NCBI RefSeq assembly: GCF_003569785.1
Contig: NZ_KZ984002.1
Span: 1 to 64,000, forward strand
Direction: 5' to 3'
DNA: 64,000 bases
From: Leucobacter sp. wl10
GTDB taxonomy: Bacteria; Actinomycetota; Actinomycetes; Actinomycetales; Microbacteriaceae
Shown in pieces: positions 41,903-49,548 of this stretch. Under the pieces are notes generated by a model. That model saw nothing but the letters and a program-made list of their open reading frames with translations, ran no database searches and had not been told where the DNA came from. Position 1 is the first letter of the stretch. The number at the start of each line of letters is the position of its first letter. Position numbers and translations under genes: made by a program.

Positions 41903-42154
41903 TCAGCTCTCCTGCGGCTCGGGATACCAGCGCACGACGGCGTTGTGCGAGTGCGCGCGGTTGACGTGGTTCGAGGCGAGCCGGAGTGAGCTGGCGGCGG
42001 TGGTCAGTTCGGTGGCGGCCGCGCGGGGGCTGCCGCTGCGGTTGTCGTCCTCGCCCTCGTAGTGCTTGCCGTCCTCGGCGCGGCTGTGCCAGCTCGCGAG
42101 CTGGTCGCAGACCTGCGCTACATGGTCGATGATCGCGCCCAGCTCTCCGAGCAT
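41903..42154 (-). CDS. Hypothetical protein, mobile-element type, possibly 5'-truncated
   Basis: From ATG 42152-42154 it encodes 83 residues (MLGELGAIIDHVAQVCDQLA, then RAAATELTTAASSLRLASNH). The same frame stays open upstream to a TGA at 42284-42286, adding about 43 protein-like codons (LEVAREAEELLRTLAHSTRD in that part) but no ATG, GTG or TTG at a suitable place. Either the real start is a rare codon or the 5' end was lost when the sequence beyond 42284 was joined on. The upstream codons read like a genuine helical N-terminus, so a truncated gene is the better explanation. Confidence 0.6.
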   Translation of the reverse strand: MLGELGAIIDHVAQVCDQLASWHSRAEDGKHYEGEDDNRSGSPRAAATELTTAASSLRLASNHVNRAHSHNAVVRWYPEPQES

Positions 42155-42313
42155 CGAGTAGGAATCGCGCGGGTTCGGAACATCGCGGGTCGAGTGCGCG
42201 AGGGTGCGCAGCAGCTCTTCGGCTTCGCGGGCGACTTCGAGTTTCCCATCGATTGGGGTCCTTCCGGGTTGATTTACCCTCCATCAAACCCGACACGCTT
42301 CAAGCCGCCGGAT

Positions 42314-42373
42314 CCCGAGCCGCTCGGCGCCGAGGATCCCGAGGATGCGCCCGAACCGCTCGGAGAACCGGCG
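42314..42373. repeat. 60-bp direct repeat, left copy (fmdB 3'-end copy)
   Basis: Identical at 59 of 60 positions to 46971-47030, in the same orientation, with the single difference at 42364 (A) versus 47021 (G). The right copy is the coding 3' end of the FmdB-like gene. In that reading frame the left copy continues for 14 more codons (starting SGGLKRVGFDGG) before a stop. It marks the junction between the small mobile-element-like genes to the left and the TAXI/two-component module to the right. Confidence 0.85.
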
Positions 42374-42377
42374 CGGA

Positions 42378-43310
42378 TCAGCCGTAGCGGACGCGGTAGG
42401 CGTCCGCGGCGCCGGGGTGCAGGGGCAGGGCGCCGGTGTCGATGAGGTTCGCCGGCGTGAGGAACTGCACGCCGACGGTTCCCTCCGGGATGAGCTCGGC
42501 CGCGTGTTCGACGAGCACCTCGACGAGCGCTGCGGCGGCATCGTCGGGAAAGTCCCTGCGCACGAGCAGATAGTTCGGGATGCCGACCGTCGGGGTGGCG
42601 CGCCGGGCGCTGTAGACGCCGGGCGGGACGCGGGTCGACAGATACTGCTCCGGATACGCCGCCGCGAGCTTCGGGAGCGCGGCCGAAAGATCGAGCAGGG
42701 TCAGCGGCAGGCGCGCGTCGAGCTCGATGATCTTGGGGGTGGGGATCCCGCCGGACCAGAAGAACGCAGAGATCTCACCCGAGGCGAGGGCCGCGAGGGC
42801 CCCCTCCAACGGCAGCTCGCGCACACTCGGGGCTGCGGCGCCGGTGCCGAGTCCCGCAGCGCCGAGCAGGCGGCGGGTGGTCGCCGAGCTCCCCGAACCC
42901 GGAGCTCCGATCGAGATCGTCGCTCCTGCCAGGTCGGCGAGCTGCGCCATCCCGGCGTCCGCGCGCGCCACGCACTGCAGGTAGTTCTGGTAGACCCTGC
43001 CGATCGTCAGCAGATCGGACGAGCGCCCCTCCGCCGTGTCGGCGAGAGCGATGGCCAGGTCGGCCACGCCCGTGTCGAGCAGCGCGATGTTCTCCGCGCT
43101 GCCGTAGGTGACGAGCGGGCGCAGCGCCGCGGCGCCGGTCTGGCGGAGCGCAGCGCCGAGCAGTTCTCCGAAGGCGAGATAGCTGCCCCCGCGCTCCCCG
43201 CACGCCATCGCGAGCGGCTCCGCGGACGCCCCGCGGGCACAGCCCGCGAGCGGGAGCGCGAGGCCGACGGCGAGGCCGGTGAGCGCGGCGCGGCGCGTGA
43301 TCGCGGTCAT
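42378..43310 (-). CDS. TAXI-family TRAP-type solute-binding lipoprotein
   Basis: 310-residue TAXI protein: a twin-Arg-containing start (TRRAALTGLAVGLALPLAGC), lipobox LAGC with Cys near residue 24, then AMACGERGGSYLAFGELLGA, TYGSAENIALLDTGVADLAI, ATISIGAPGSGSSATTRRLL and FWSGGIPTPKIIEL. TAXI proteins bind small carboxylates or amino acids for TRAP transporters, but no TRAP permease gene is present here. The start overlaps the stop of the histidine kinase gene (ATGA), so it is co-translated with a two-component system, which suggests a ligand-sensing accessory role (inference). Confidence 0.88.
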   Translation of the reverse strand: MTAITRRAALTGLAVGLALPLAGCARGASAEPLAMACGERGGSYLAFGELLGAALRQTGAAALRPLVTYGSAENIALLDTGVADLAIALADTAEGRSSDLLTIGRVYQNYLQCVARADAGMAQLADLAGATISIGAPGSGSSATTRRLLGAAGLGTGAAAPSVRELPLEGALAALASGEISAFFWSGGIPTPKIIELDARLPLTLLDLSAALPKLAAAYPEQYLSTRVPPGVYSARRATPTVGIPNYLLVRRDFPDDAAAALVEVLVEHAAELIPEGTVGVQFLTPANLIDTGALPLHPGAADAYRVRYG

Positions 43311-44704
43311 GCCGCCTCCATGAGGATCGTGGTGCGCAACCCGCCCTCGGGCGCCCGGTCCACCGTCACGGTGCTCCGATTGGCGCGCGCGAGCTGCGCC
43401 ACGATCGCGTACCCGAGCCCGCTCCCGGGATGCTGCGCGTGCGCCGCGCCGCGCCAGAACCGCGTGCCGACTCGAGACAGCTCAGCGGTGCTCAGCCCGG
43501 CGCCCGAGTCCGACACCGTGAGCGCGACGCGCTCCGCGCGGCGGGCCAGGGAGATCGTCAGCACGGCGCCCGCGGGCACGTACTTCCGGGCGTTGTCGAC
43601 GAGGATCTCCAGCATCTCGTCGAGATCCCGCCGCCGGCACACGACCCGCTGCGCCGGTCCTCGCGCGACGAGGTCGATGCCCGCAGCGGCCAGCAGCTCG
43701 CGGTGCGGTGCGGCGAGCCCCGCGCCCGAGACCGCGCAGACGGGTGCGGTGTCGGACCCGTGCGGTTCGCCTGCCGCCGTCGGGGCGGCCGCGGGGGAGC
43801 CGCTCAGGTTGGCCCGGTGCTCGGCGTCGGCGAGCGTGAGGAGGCGCTCGACCGTGTGCTCGAGGCGGTCGAGGTCGGCGTCGACCGCGCTGAACTCGGG
43901 TTCAGCGCCGGAGCGCGGCATGGTGTCGATGCGGAGGCGGATCGCCGCGAGCGGGTTGCGCAACTGGTGGGAGGCGTCGGCGACGAGGCCGCGCTGCTGC
44001 TCGAGCGCGGTCTCGACATTGCGCGCCATACGGGTGAACGACTCGGCGAGTCGTCGCAGTTCGGGCGGGCCAGAGGCACCGTTCAGGTCGAAGGCTCGGT
44101 GCCGCGCGAGCGCGTTCGTCGCGGCGTCGAGCGCGAGCACGGGCCGCAGCACCCAGTTGGTCCACAGCACCGAGGCCAGGAGCAGCAGCGCGAGCAGCGC
44201 CGCACCGATGCCGCCCGCGAGCGTCCAGCCCGCGACGACGTCCGCCCGTGCGACCGACTGATTCACGCGGAGCGCGACGGCGCCGGAGACCGCACCGTCG
44301 GTGACGATCGGTTCGGCGACGTAGACCGTGTCCTCGCTCCACGGGTACACGGTCGGCAGGCGCCACTGGGGCACCCCGCGCAGCGCGGCGGTGACGGCCT
44401 GCGCAGCGTCGCCGGCGAGGGCGATGTCGCCGACCGCGGCGACCATGCCGCCCGCCTCGTCGACCACGAGCACGGACTCGCCGTAGGTGTCGTAGAACCG
44501 CGCGAGATATCGCTCGAGCGCATCGACCTCGCCGCGCTCGGTGGTCGCGGAGGCGCGCTGCACGATCTGGTTCGCCGAAGCGGCGCGCTGCAGCTGGATC
44601 TGCTGCGTGCGCGATTCGGCGATCGCGTTTCCGGTCGGAATCAGGATCGCGCCGATGACGAGCAGGCCGAGCGCGAGCATCGGCAGCAGCACCCGCAGCC
44701 GCAT
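43307..44704 (-). CDS. Sensor histidine kinase (TctE-like)
   Basis: 465-residue membrane sensor: TM1 at about residues 5-24 (VLLPMLALGLLVIGAILIP), a periplasmic-type sensory domain of about 130 residues, TM2 at about 160-182 (GGIGAALLALLLLASVLW), then a HAMP-like linker, the H-box ASHQLRNPLAAIRLRID, the N-box EILVDNARKYVPAGAVL and the G-box SDSGAGLS. The layout fits TctE-type tricarboxylate sensors. It is translationally coupled to the response regulator upstream (TGATG) and the TAXI binding protein downstream. The binding protein may present ligand to the extracytoplasmic domain. Confidence 0.88.
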   Translation of the reverse strand: MRLRVLLPMLALGLLVIGAILIPTGNAIAESRTQQIQLQRAASANQIVQRASATTERGEVDALERYLARFYDTYGESVLVVDEAGGMVAAVGDIALAGDAAQAVTAALRGVPQWRLPTVYPWSEDTVYVAEPIVTDGAVSGAVALRVNQSVARADVVAGWTLAGGIGAALLALLLLASVLWTNWVLRPVLALDAATNALARHRAFDLNGASGPPELRRLAESFTRMARNVETALEQQRGLVADASHQLRNPLAAIRLRIDTMPRSGAEPEFSAVDADLDRLEHTVERLLTLADAEHRANLSGSPAAAPTAAGEPHGSDTAPVCAVSGAGLAAPHRELLAAAGIDLVARGPAQRVVCRRRDLDEMLEILVDNARKYVPAGAVLTISLARRAERVALTVSDSGAGLSTAELSRVGTRFWRGAAHAQHPGSGLGYAIVAQLARANRSTVTVDRAPEGGLRTTILMEAA

Positions 44705-45354
44705 CAGGCTTCTTCGAGCCGGAAGCCGACCCCGCGGATGGTGGTGATCGTGACGGCGGGGAGCTTCTTGCGGAGCTGGGCGAGGTGGACGTCGAACGCA
44801 CGGGATTGCGAGGCGTACGCCTCGCCCCAGACCGCCTCGAGAATATCCTCGCGAGGCACGGTGGTTCCGGGCCGACGAGCGAGCACCGCGAGCAGCCCTG
44901 ACTCGGTCGGGGTGAGACTCACTCGCGACGCACCGTCACGGACCTCGTTCGTGACCGTGTCCAGCGTGAAACCGCCGAACGCGATGCCCGGAGGCGCGGG
45001 CTGTTCGTACCGCCTGGTGACAGCGAGGAGGCGTGCCAGCAGTTCGTGCACGCGCACCGGCTTCACGAGGTAGTCGTCGGCGCCGAGCCGGAGCGCCTGC
45101 ACGGTGGACCGCTCGTCGCCGCGCGCCGTGACGACGATCACCGGCACGTCGCTGACGCGCCGGAGCATGCGCAGCGCGTCGAGCCCGTCCATGTCGGCGA
45201 GTCCGAGGTCGAGCATGAGCACCTCCGCGTCGCGGTGCTGCTCGAGCACCTCGCCTCCGCGGGCCACCCGCGCGCAGGTGTGACCGGCGCGGGTGAGCGC
45301 CGCCGCCAGCGCGGCGGCGACCGAGGGATCGTCCTCGGCGATCAGTACGCGCAT
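44704..45354 (-). CDS. OmpR-family response regulator (TctD-like)
   Basis: 216-residue response regulator. The receiver domain has the acidic pocket MRVLIAEDDPSV, phospho-acceptor Asp in VLMLDLGLADMDG, Thr in VIVVTARG and Lys in YLVKPVR. The winged-helix effector domain ends VTITTIRGVGFRLEEA. The ATG at 45352-45354 is chosen because it begins exactly at the conserved receiver start. Three phased repeats in the divergent intergenic region (45425-45453) are likely its binding sites, pointing to control of the transporter gene and its own operon. Confidence 0.9.
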   Translation of the reverse strand: MRVLIAEDDPSVAAALAAALTRAGHTCARVARGGEVLEQHRDAEVLMLDLGLADMDGLDALRMLRRVSDVPVIVVTARGDERSTVQALRLGADDYLVKPVRVHELLARLLAVTRRYEQPAPPGIAFGGFTLDTVTNEVRDGASRVSLTPTESGLLAVLARRPGTTVPREDILEAVWGEAYASQSRAFDVHLAQLRKKLPAVTITTIRGVGFRLEEA

Positions 45355-45424
45355 GCGCTCCAGTATGCCCGGTCGGCGCCCGCCCGCCGAGCCGCTCCTC
45401 CGGCGCGGTCGGATTGTGCGCCGA

Positions 45425-45453
45425 GTGTAACGGGGGTGTAAAGGCAGTGTTAA
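45425..45453 (+). promoter_or_regulatory. Three phased direct repeats, response-regulator operator
   Basis: GTGTAAC (45425-45431), GTGTAAA (45436-45442) and GTGTTAA (45447-45453) recur every 11 bp, one helical turn, between the divergent response-regulator and MFS transporter genes. OmpR-family proteins typically bind such head-to-tail repeats. They lie about 100 bp upstream of the transporter start. Confidence 0.7.
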
Positions 45454-45550
45454 GGCCCGCTCGCGTCGGCCGCGCCGCCGCCGCCACAATAGCCGCGTGC
45501 TCTTCTGAGCATTCCCGCATCCTCCCCAATTGACGATGATTGGACTCCCC

Positions 45551-46912
45551 ATGTCAGTGTCAACGACGACGGCGACCTCGCCGACGATACGTCGGTCCAT
45601 CTCCAACACCCTCAAGGGCTCGGCCGGCAACCTCGTCGAGTGGTACGACGTCTACGTCTACTCGGTGTTCCTGAGCTTCTTCGAGTCGCAGTTCTTCTCG
45701 GCCGACGAGCAGAACTCGACCGTCTACATCTGGGCGATCTTCGCCGTGACGTTCCTCATGCGACCCATCGGGTCGTGGTACTTCGGCCGCTTCGCCGACC
45801 GGCACGGACGGCGCCTCGCGCTCGCGACCTCCGTCTCCCTGATGGCCGCGTGCTCGATGCTCATCGCGCTCGCGCCGACCGCGGAGATGATCGGCGGCTG
45901 GGCCGTCGTGATCCTCGTCTTCGCCCGGCTGGTGCAGGGGTTCGCGACGGGCGGCGAGTACGGCACGAGCGCCACCTACATGTCCGAGACCGCCATCTCG
46001 AGCCGACGCGGGTTCCTGTCGTCCTTCCACTACGTCACGCTCGTCGGCGGGCACGTGCTCGCGCAGCTCACACTGCTCGTGATGATGCTCACCCTGACGG
46101 AGGAGCAGATCACGCAGTGGGGGTGGCGCCTGGCGTTCGCGATCGGGGGCGTCGGCGCGCTCGTCGTGCTCTGGCTGCGGCGCACCATGGACGAGTCGCT
46201 CGGCGCCGACACGCTCGCCGCGGTACGTTCCGGGCAGTCGGCGGAGGCCGGCTCGATGCGCGAGCTGTTCGCGCACCAGTGGCGACCGCTGCTGCTGTGC
46301 TTCTTCGTGACGGCGGGCGGTACCGTCGCGTTCTACACTTACTCGGTGACGGGCCCCGGGATCGTGAAGTCGGCGTTCTCGGGCGGCGACGCGATCGCGG
46401 GCACGGTCATCAACCTCATCGCGCTCACGATCCTGATGCTGCTGCAGCCCGTGGGCGGCTGGCTCTCGGACATCGTCGGGCGTAAGACGCTGCTCGTGTT
46501 CTTCGGCATCGGCGGCGTGCTCTACACGTGGTTCCTCCTCACCGCGCTGCCGCAGCAGCGGAACCCGATCGTCGCGTTCACGATCCTCGTCGTCGGGTTC
46601 GTGATCCTCACCGGGTACACCTCGATCAACGCGGCCGTGAAGGCGCAGCTGTTCCCCACCCATATCCGCGCGCTCGGCGTCGGATTCGGGTACGCGCTCG
46701 CGAACTCGGTGTTCGGCGGAACCGCCCCGATGCTCTACGCGGCCGCGGGGAACGCCGGGCAGGTGCCGCTCTTCATCGGCTACGTGACGGCGGTGATCGC
46801 CGTGTCGCTCGTCGTGTACGTGGTGTTCCTCAAGAACCGCGGCCAGAACTGGCTCGACGACGAGGAGGGGATGCGTGCGAAGCAGCTCTCGTCCCGGTTG
46901 GAGGGGCCGTGA
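45551..46912 (+). CDS. MFS metabolite:proton symporter (KgtP/ShiA-like)
   Basis: 453-residue 12-TM transporter of the metabolite:H+ symporter family: GNLVEWYDVYVYSVFLSFF in the first helix, FLMRPIGSWYFGRFADRHGR (family signature), LQPVGGWLSDIVGRKTLLVF in the second half, and VFARLVQGFATGGEYG. Typical substrates are 2-oxoglutarate, citrate, proline/betaine or aromatic acids. The ATG at 45551 is preferred; ATG 45536 and TTG 45530 in the same frame are alternatives. It is divergent from the two-component/TAXI operon with phased operator repeats between, so it is the likely regulated target. Confidence 0.88.
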   Translation: MSVSTTTATSPTIRRSISNTLKGSAGNLVEWYDVYVYSVFLSFFESQFFSADEQNSTVYIWAIFAVTFLMRPIGSWYFGRFADRHGRRLALATSVSLMAACSMLIALAPTAEMIGGWAVVILVFARLVQGFATGGEYGTSATYMSETAISSRRGFLSSFHYVTLVGGHVLAQLTLLVMMLTLTEEQITQWGWRLAFAIGGVGALVVLWLRRTMDESLGADTLAAVRSGQSAEAGSMRELFAHQWRPLLLCFFVTAGGTVAFYTYSVTGPGIVKSAFSGGDAIAGTVINLIALTILMLLQPVGGWLSDIVGRKTLLVFFGIGGVLYTWFLLTALPQQRNPIVAFTILVVGFVILTGYTSINAAVKAQLFPTHIRALGVGFGYALANSVFGGTAPMLYAAAGNAGQVPLFIGYVTAVIAVSLVVYVVFLKNRGQNWLDDEEGMRAKQLSSRLEGP

Positions 46913-46954
46913 CCCCTCCCGAGCGCAGCTGCCCGGGTGCGGGATCGAGGCGGG

Positions 46955-47236
46955 CTACGCCGCGGTGCCGCCCGAGCCGCTCGGCGCCGAGGATCCCGAG
47001 GATGCGCCCGAACCGCTCGGGGAACCGGCGGCCGAGCCGCCCGAGGTCTCGGCGGCGGCCGAGCGCGAATCGGTGCGGTAGAACCCCGATCCGTTGAAGG
47101 TCACGCCGAGCGATCCGAAGACCTTGCGCAGCTTGCCGCCGCACTCCGGACACGCCGTCAGGGCATCATCCGAGAACGACTGGTAGACGTCGAAGGCGTG
47201 GCCGCAGTCGGCGCATCGATAAGCATAGGTAGGCAC
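46955..47236 (-). CDS. FmdB-family zinc ribbon regulator
   Basis: 93-residue protein: MPTYAYRCADCGHAFDVYQS and CPECGGKLRKVFGS give the CxxC...CxxC zinc ribbon, followed by VTFNGSGFYRTD, the standard FmdB ending of the folded domain, and then a Ser/Gly/Ala-rich tail. The last 20 codons of the tail coincide with the 60-bp repeat duplicated at 42314. The gene lies 11 bp from the 5-FCL gene on the same strand, its usual genomic neighbour in actinobacteria. Role usually annotated as regulatory; unproven. Confidence 0.88.
   Translation of the reverse strand: MPTYAYRCADCGHAFDVYQSFSDDALTACPECGGKLRKVFGSLGVTFNGSGFYRTDSRSAAAETSGGSAAGSPSGSGASSGSSAPSGSGGTAA
46971..47030. repeat. 60-bp direct repeat, right copy (within fmdB 3' end)
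   Basis: Partner of 42314-42373 (59/60 identical, 4657 bp apart). Here it encodes most of the Ser/Gly-rich C-terminal tail of the FmdB-like protein; the gene then ends GTAA and stop. Copies of a gene's 3' end at both edges of an inserted segment are the expected footprint of site-specific integration, although tandem duplication or homologous exchange could also give it. Confidence 0.85.
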
Positions 47237-47247
47237 GAGAAGTCATT

Positions 47248-47832
47248 TTACCTGGTGCCGAAGCTGCGGACGACGGACGGTGTCACGACGCCGTCGACCG
47301 GCGCGTCGTGCGGCTCCCGGGGTAGCGCGGGGAGCAGGTCGTCGTCGAACACGACGGCGTAGACGGGAGGGCGGGGATGGATCCGCTCCAGGAAGCGGTC
47401 GAAGTAGCCGCCGCCCCACCCGAGCCGCACGCCGCGGCGGTCCACGGCGCACGCCGGGATGAGCATGAGATCGGCGCCCGCCACCTCCGCGGGCGCGGCG
47501 GGCGGGCCGACCGGCTCCGGGATTCCGAGGCTCCCCTCGGCGAAGACCCCGCTCGGCCTGATCCAGTCCATGGCGCCCCCCGGTCTGGTGGCGGGCAGGA
47601 AGAGCTCGACGCCCCGCTCCTCGGCCCAGGTCAGAAAGCGACTCGTGTCGGGCTCGCCCGGAACCGCGACGTAGCAGGTCAGGGATCGCGGATCCCGCTC
47701 CTCGCAGAGCTCGATGAGCCGGCGCGTGAGGCCGTCGCGGGCGGCGGCGCGCGCCTCGTCGCTCAGGCTCCGGCGCCTGGCGCGCACGGCGGCGCGCACC
47801 CGCTGCTTCCTGGATTCGACCGCCTCGCTCAT
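47248..47832 (-). CDS. 5-Formyltetrahydrofolate cyclo-ligase
   Basis: 194-residue protein matching 5-FCL: basic N-terminal helix (SRKQRVRAAVRARRRSLSDE), YVAVPGEPDTSRFLTWAEER, and the nucleotide-binding motif VRLGWGGGYFDRFLER followed by VVFDDDLLPALPREPHD. It converts 5-formyl-THF with ATP to 5,10-methenyl-THF. ATG 47830-47832 is used; an ATG 12 bp upstream is equally possible. It is divergent from galU, as in other actinobacteria. Confidence 0.9.
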   Translation of the reverse strand: MSEAVESRKQRVRAAVRARRRSLSDEARAAARDGLTRRLIELCEERDPRSLTCYVAVPGEPDTSRFLTWAEERGVELFLPATRPGGAMDWIRPSGVFAEGSLGIPEPVGPPAAPAEVAGADLMLIPACAVDRRGVRLGWGGGYFDRFLERIHPRPPVYAVVFDDDLLPALPREPHDAPVDGVVTPSVVRSFGTR

Positions 47833-47910
47833 GCGTGTCAGCATACGGCGTGCCCTCGACGGTCCCGGCGCGACTTTGCCGCCCTCGCGAGGGCGGCTAG
47901 GCTTGGCCGC

Positions 47911-48837
47911 ATGACTGACACTCAGCGCACGCGCAGCTCGGTGACCAAGGCGGTCGTGCCGGCGGCGGGCCTCGGCACCAGGTTCCTCCCCGCGACGAAG
48001 GCGATGCCCAAGGAGATGCTGCCGATCGTCGACAAGCCCGCCATCCAGTACGTGGTCGAGGAGGCCGCAGCCGCGGGCCTCGACGACGTGCTCATCATCA
48101 CCGGGCGCAACAAGACCAACATCTCGAACCACTTCGACAGCGTGCCCGAACTCGAGTACGCGCTCGAGCGCAAGGGCGATCAGAGCAAGCTCAGCAAGGT
48201 GCACGAGCCGAACGAGCTCGCCGAGGTGCACCTGCTGAGGCAGGGGCAGCCGCTGGGACTCGGCCACGCCGTGGCCTGCGCGCGCAAGCACGTGGGCGAT
48301 GCCTCGTTCGCCGTGCTGCTGGGCGACGACCTGATCGACGCCCGCGATCCGCTGCTGGACCGCATGATCGCCGAGCACGACGCCCGTTCCGCGACCGTCA
48401 TCGCGCTCATGGAGGTGCCGCACGAGTCGATCCACCTCTACGGCTGCGCGGCGGTCGAGCCGACCGACGACCCCGATGTGGTGCGCGTCACCGGCCTCGT
48501 CGAGAAGCCCTCCGCCGATGAGGCGCCCTCGAACCTCGCGGTGATCGGCCGCTACGTGCTGCGCCCCGAGATCTTCGACATCCTCGATGAGCTGCCCCCC
48601 GGGCGCGGCGGCGAGATCCAGCTCACCGACGCCCTCAACCACCTGGCGGAGGGGAAGGGCGATGGACCCGTCTACGGCGTCATCTTCCGCGGACGCCGCT
48701 ACGACACCGGCGACCGCGCTGACTGGATCAAGGCGAACGTGCTGCTCGGCGTCGACCACGATGAGCTCGGCGACGAGATCTCGAGCTGGATCATCGACTT
48801 CGCCGACCGCCTGCGGGCCCGCCGCGAAGACGTCTGA
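47911..48837 (+). CDS. galU: UTP-glucose-1-phosphate uridylyltransferase
   Basis: 308-residue GalU: nucleotide-binding start AVVPAAGLGTRFLPATKAMP, KEMLPIVDKPAIQYVVEEAA, FAVLLGDDLIDA (metal site), LVEKPSADEAPSNLAVIGRY and RGRRYDTGDRADWIKANV are all characteristic. It forms UDP-glucose for cell envelope and polysaccharide synthesis. It starts at ATG 47911 and is followed 3 bp later by the GNAT gene. Confidence 0.95.
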   Translation: MTDTQRTRSSVTKAVVPAAGLGTRFLPATKAMPKEMLPIVDKPAIQYVVEEAAAAGLDDVLIITGRNKTNISNHFDSVPELEYALERKGDQSKLSKVHEPNELAEVHLLRQGQPLGLGHAVACARKHVGDASFAVLLGDDLIDARDPLLDRMIAEHDARSATVIALMEVPHESIHLYGCAAVEPTDDPDVVRVTGLVEKPSADEAPSNLAVIGRYVLRPEIFDILDELPPGRGGEIQLTDALNHLAEGKGDGPVYGVIFRGRRYDTGDRADWIKANVLLGVDHDELGDEISSWIIDFADRLRARREDV

Positions 48838-48840
48838 GGC

Positions 48841-49446
48841 ATGGCGCCGCTCGGCCGGCCCATCGAGGAGCCGACTCCGCTGAGCTTCGGGCGGGTGACG
48901 CTGCGCGCGGTTCAGCGGGGCGACGCCGAACCGCTGCGCAGGCTGCTGCAGCGGAACCGCGGATGGCTGCAGCGGTGGGAGGCCACGCACCCCTCCGGGC
49001 AGGGGGTCGTGCCCGGATCGGTGTCGATGCGGCCCACGGTGCGTCTGCTCCGCCGCCAGCTGCGCGCCGGCAGCGGCGTGCCGTTCGCGGTGCTCTACGA
49101 CGGCGAGGTCGTGGGGCAGCTGAGCGTCTCGGAGCTGAGCGGCGGGGCGCTGCAGTCGGCGCAGATCGGCTACTGGGTGTCCGAGCACGTCGCCGGGCGG
49201 GGGATCGCGCCCACCGCTGTGGCGCTGGCCATCGACTACCTGTTCGACGAACTGCGGCTGCACCGGGTCGAGATCTGCATCCGCCCGGAGAACGCGGCGT
49301 CGCTGCGCGTGGTCGAGAAACTGGGATTGCGGTACGAGGGGCGGCGCGACGCGTACATCCACATCGACGGCGCCTGGCGCGATCACGAGTGCTACGTGGT
49401 GACGCGCGGCGACGCGGCGGGCGGCATGCTGCGCCGCGTGGGGTAG
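48841..49446 (+). CDS. GNAT N-acetyltransferase (RimJ/RimL-like)
   Basis: 201-residue acetyltransferase: TLRAVQRGDAEPLRRLLQRN at the start, FAVLYDGEVVGQLSVSELSG, IGYWVSEHVAGRGIAPTAVA (acetyl-CoA binding), and LHRVEICIRPENAASLRVVE with LGLRYEGRRDAYIHIDGAWR. RimJ-type enzymes acetylate ribosomal-protein N-termini or small amines. Its place just after galU in a run of core genes is common in Microbacteriaceae; the substrate is unknown. Confidence 0.88.
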   Translation: MAPLGRPIEEPTPLSFGRVTLRAVQRGDAEPLRRLLQRNRGWLQRWEATHPSGQGVVPGSVSMRPTVRLLRRQLRAGSGVPFAVLYDGEVVGQLSVSELSGGALQSAQIGYWVSEHVAGRGIAPTAVALAIDYLFDELRLHRVEICIRPENAASLRVVEKLGLRYEGRRDAYIHIDGAWRDHECYVVTRGDAAGGMLRRVG

Positions 49447-49548
49447 GGCCCCGCGGCGGCGCGCGGAGCTAACGCTTTTTCCACGACTCGCTGAGGAGCG
49501 CGGCGTGCCGGAGGGCCCGCGACGCGCGAACGCCGTACAGTGATCCTC

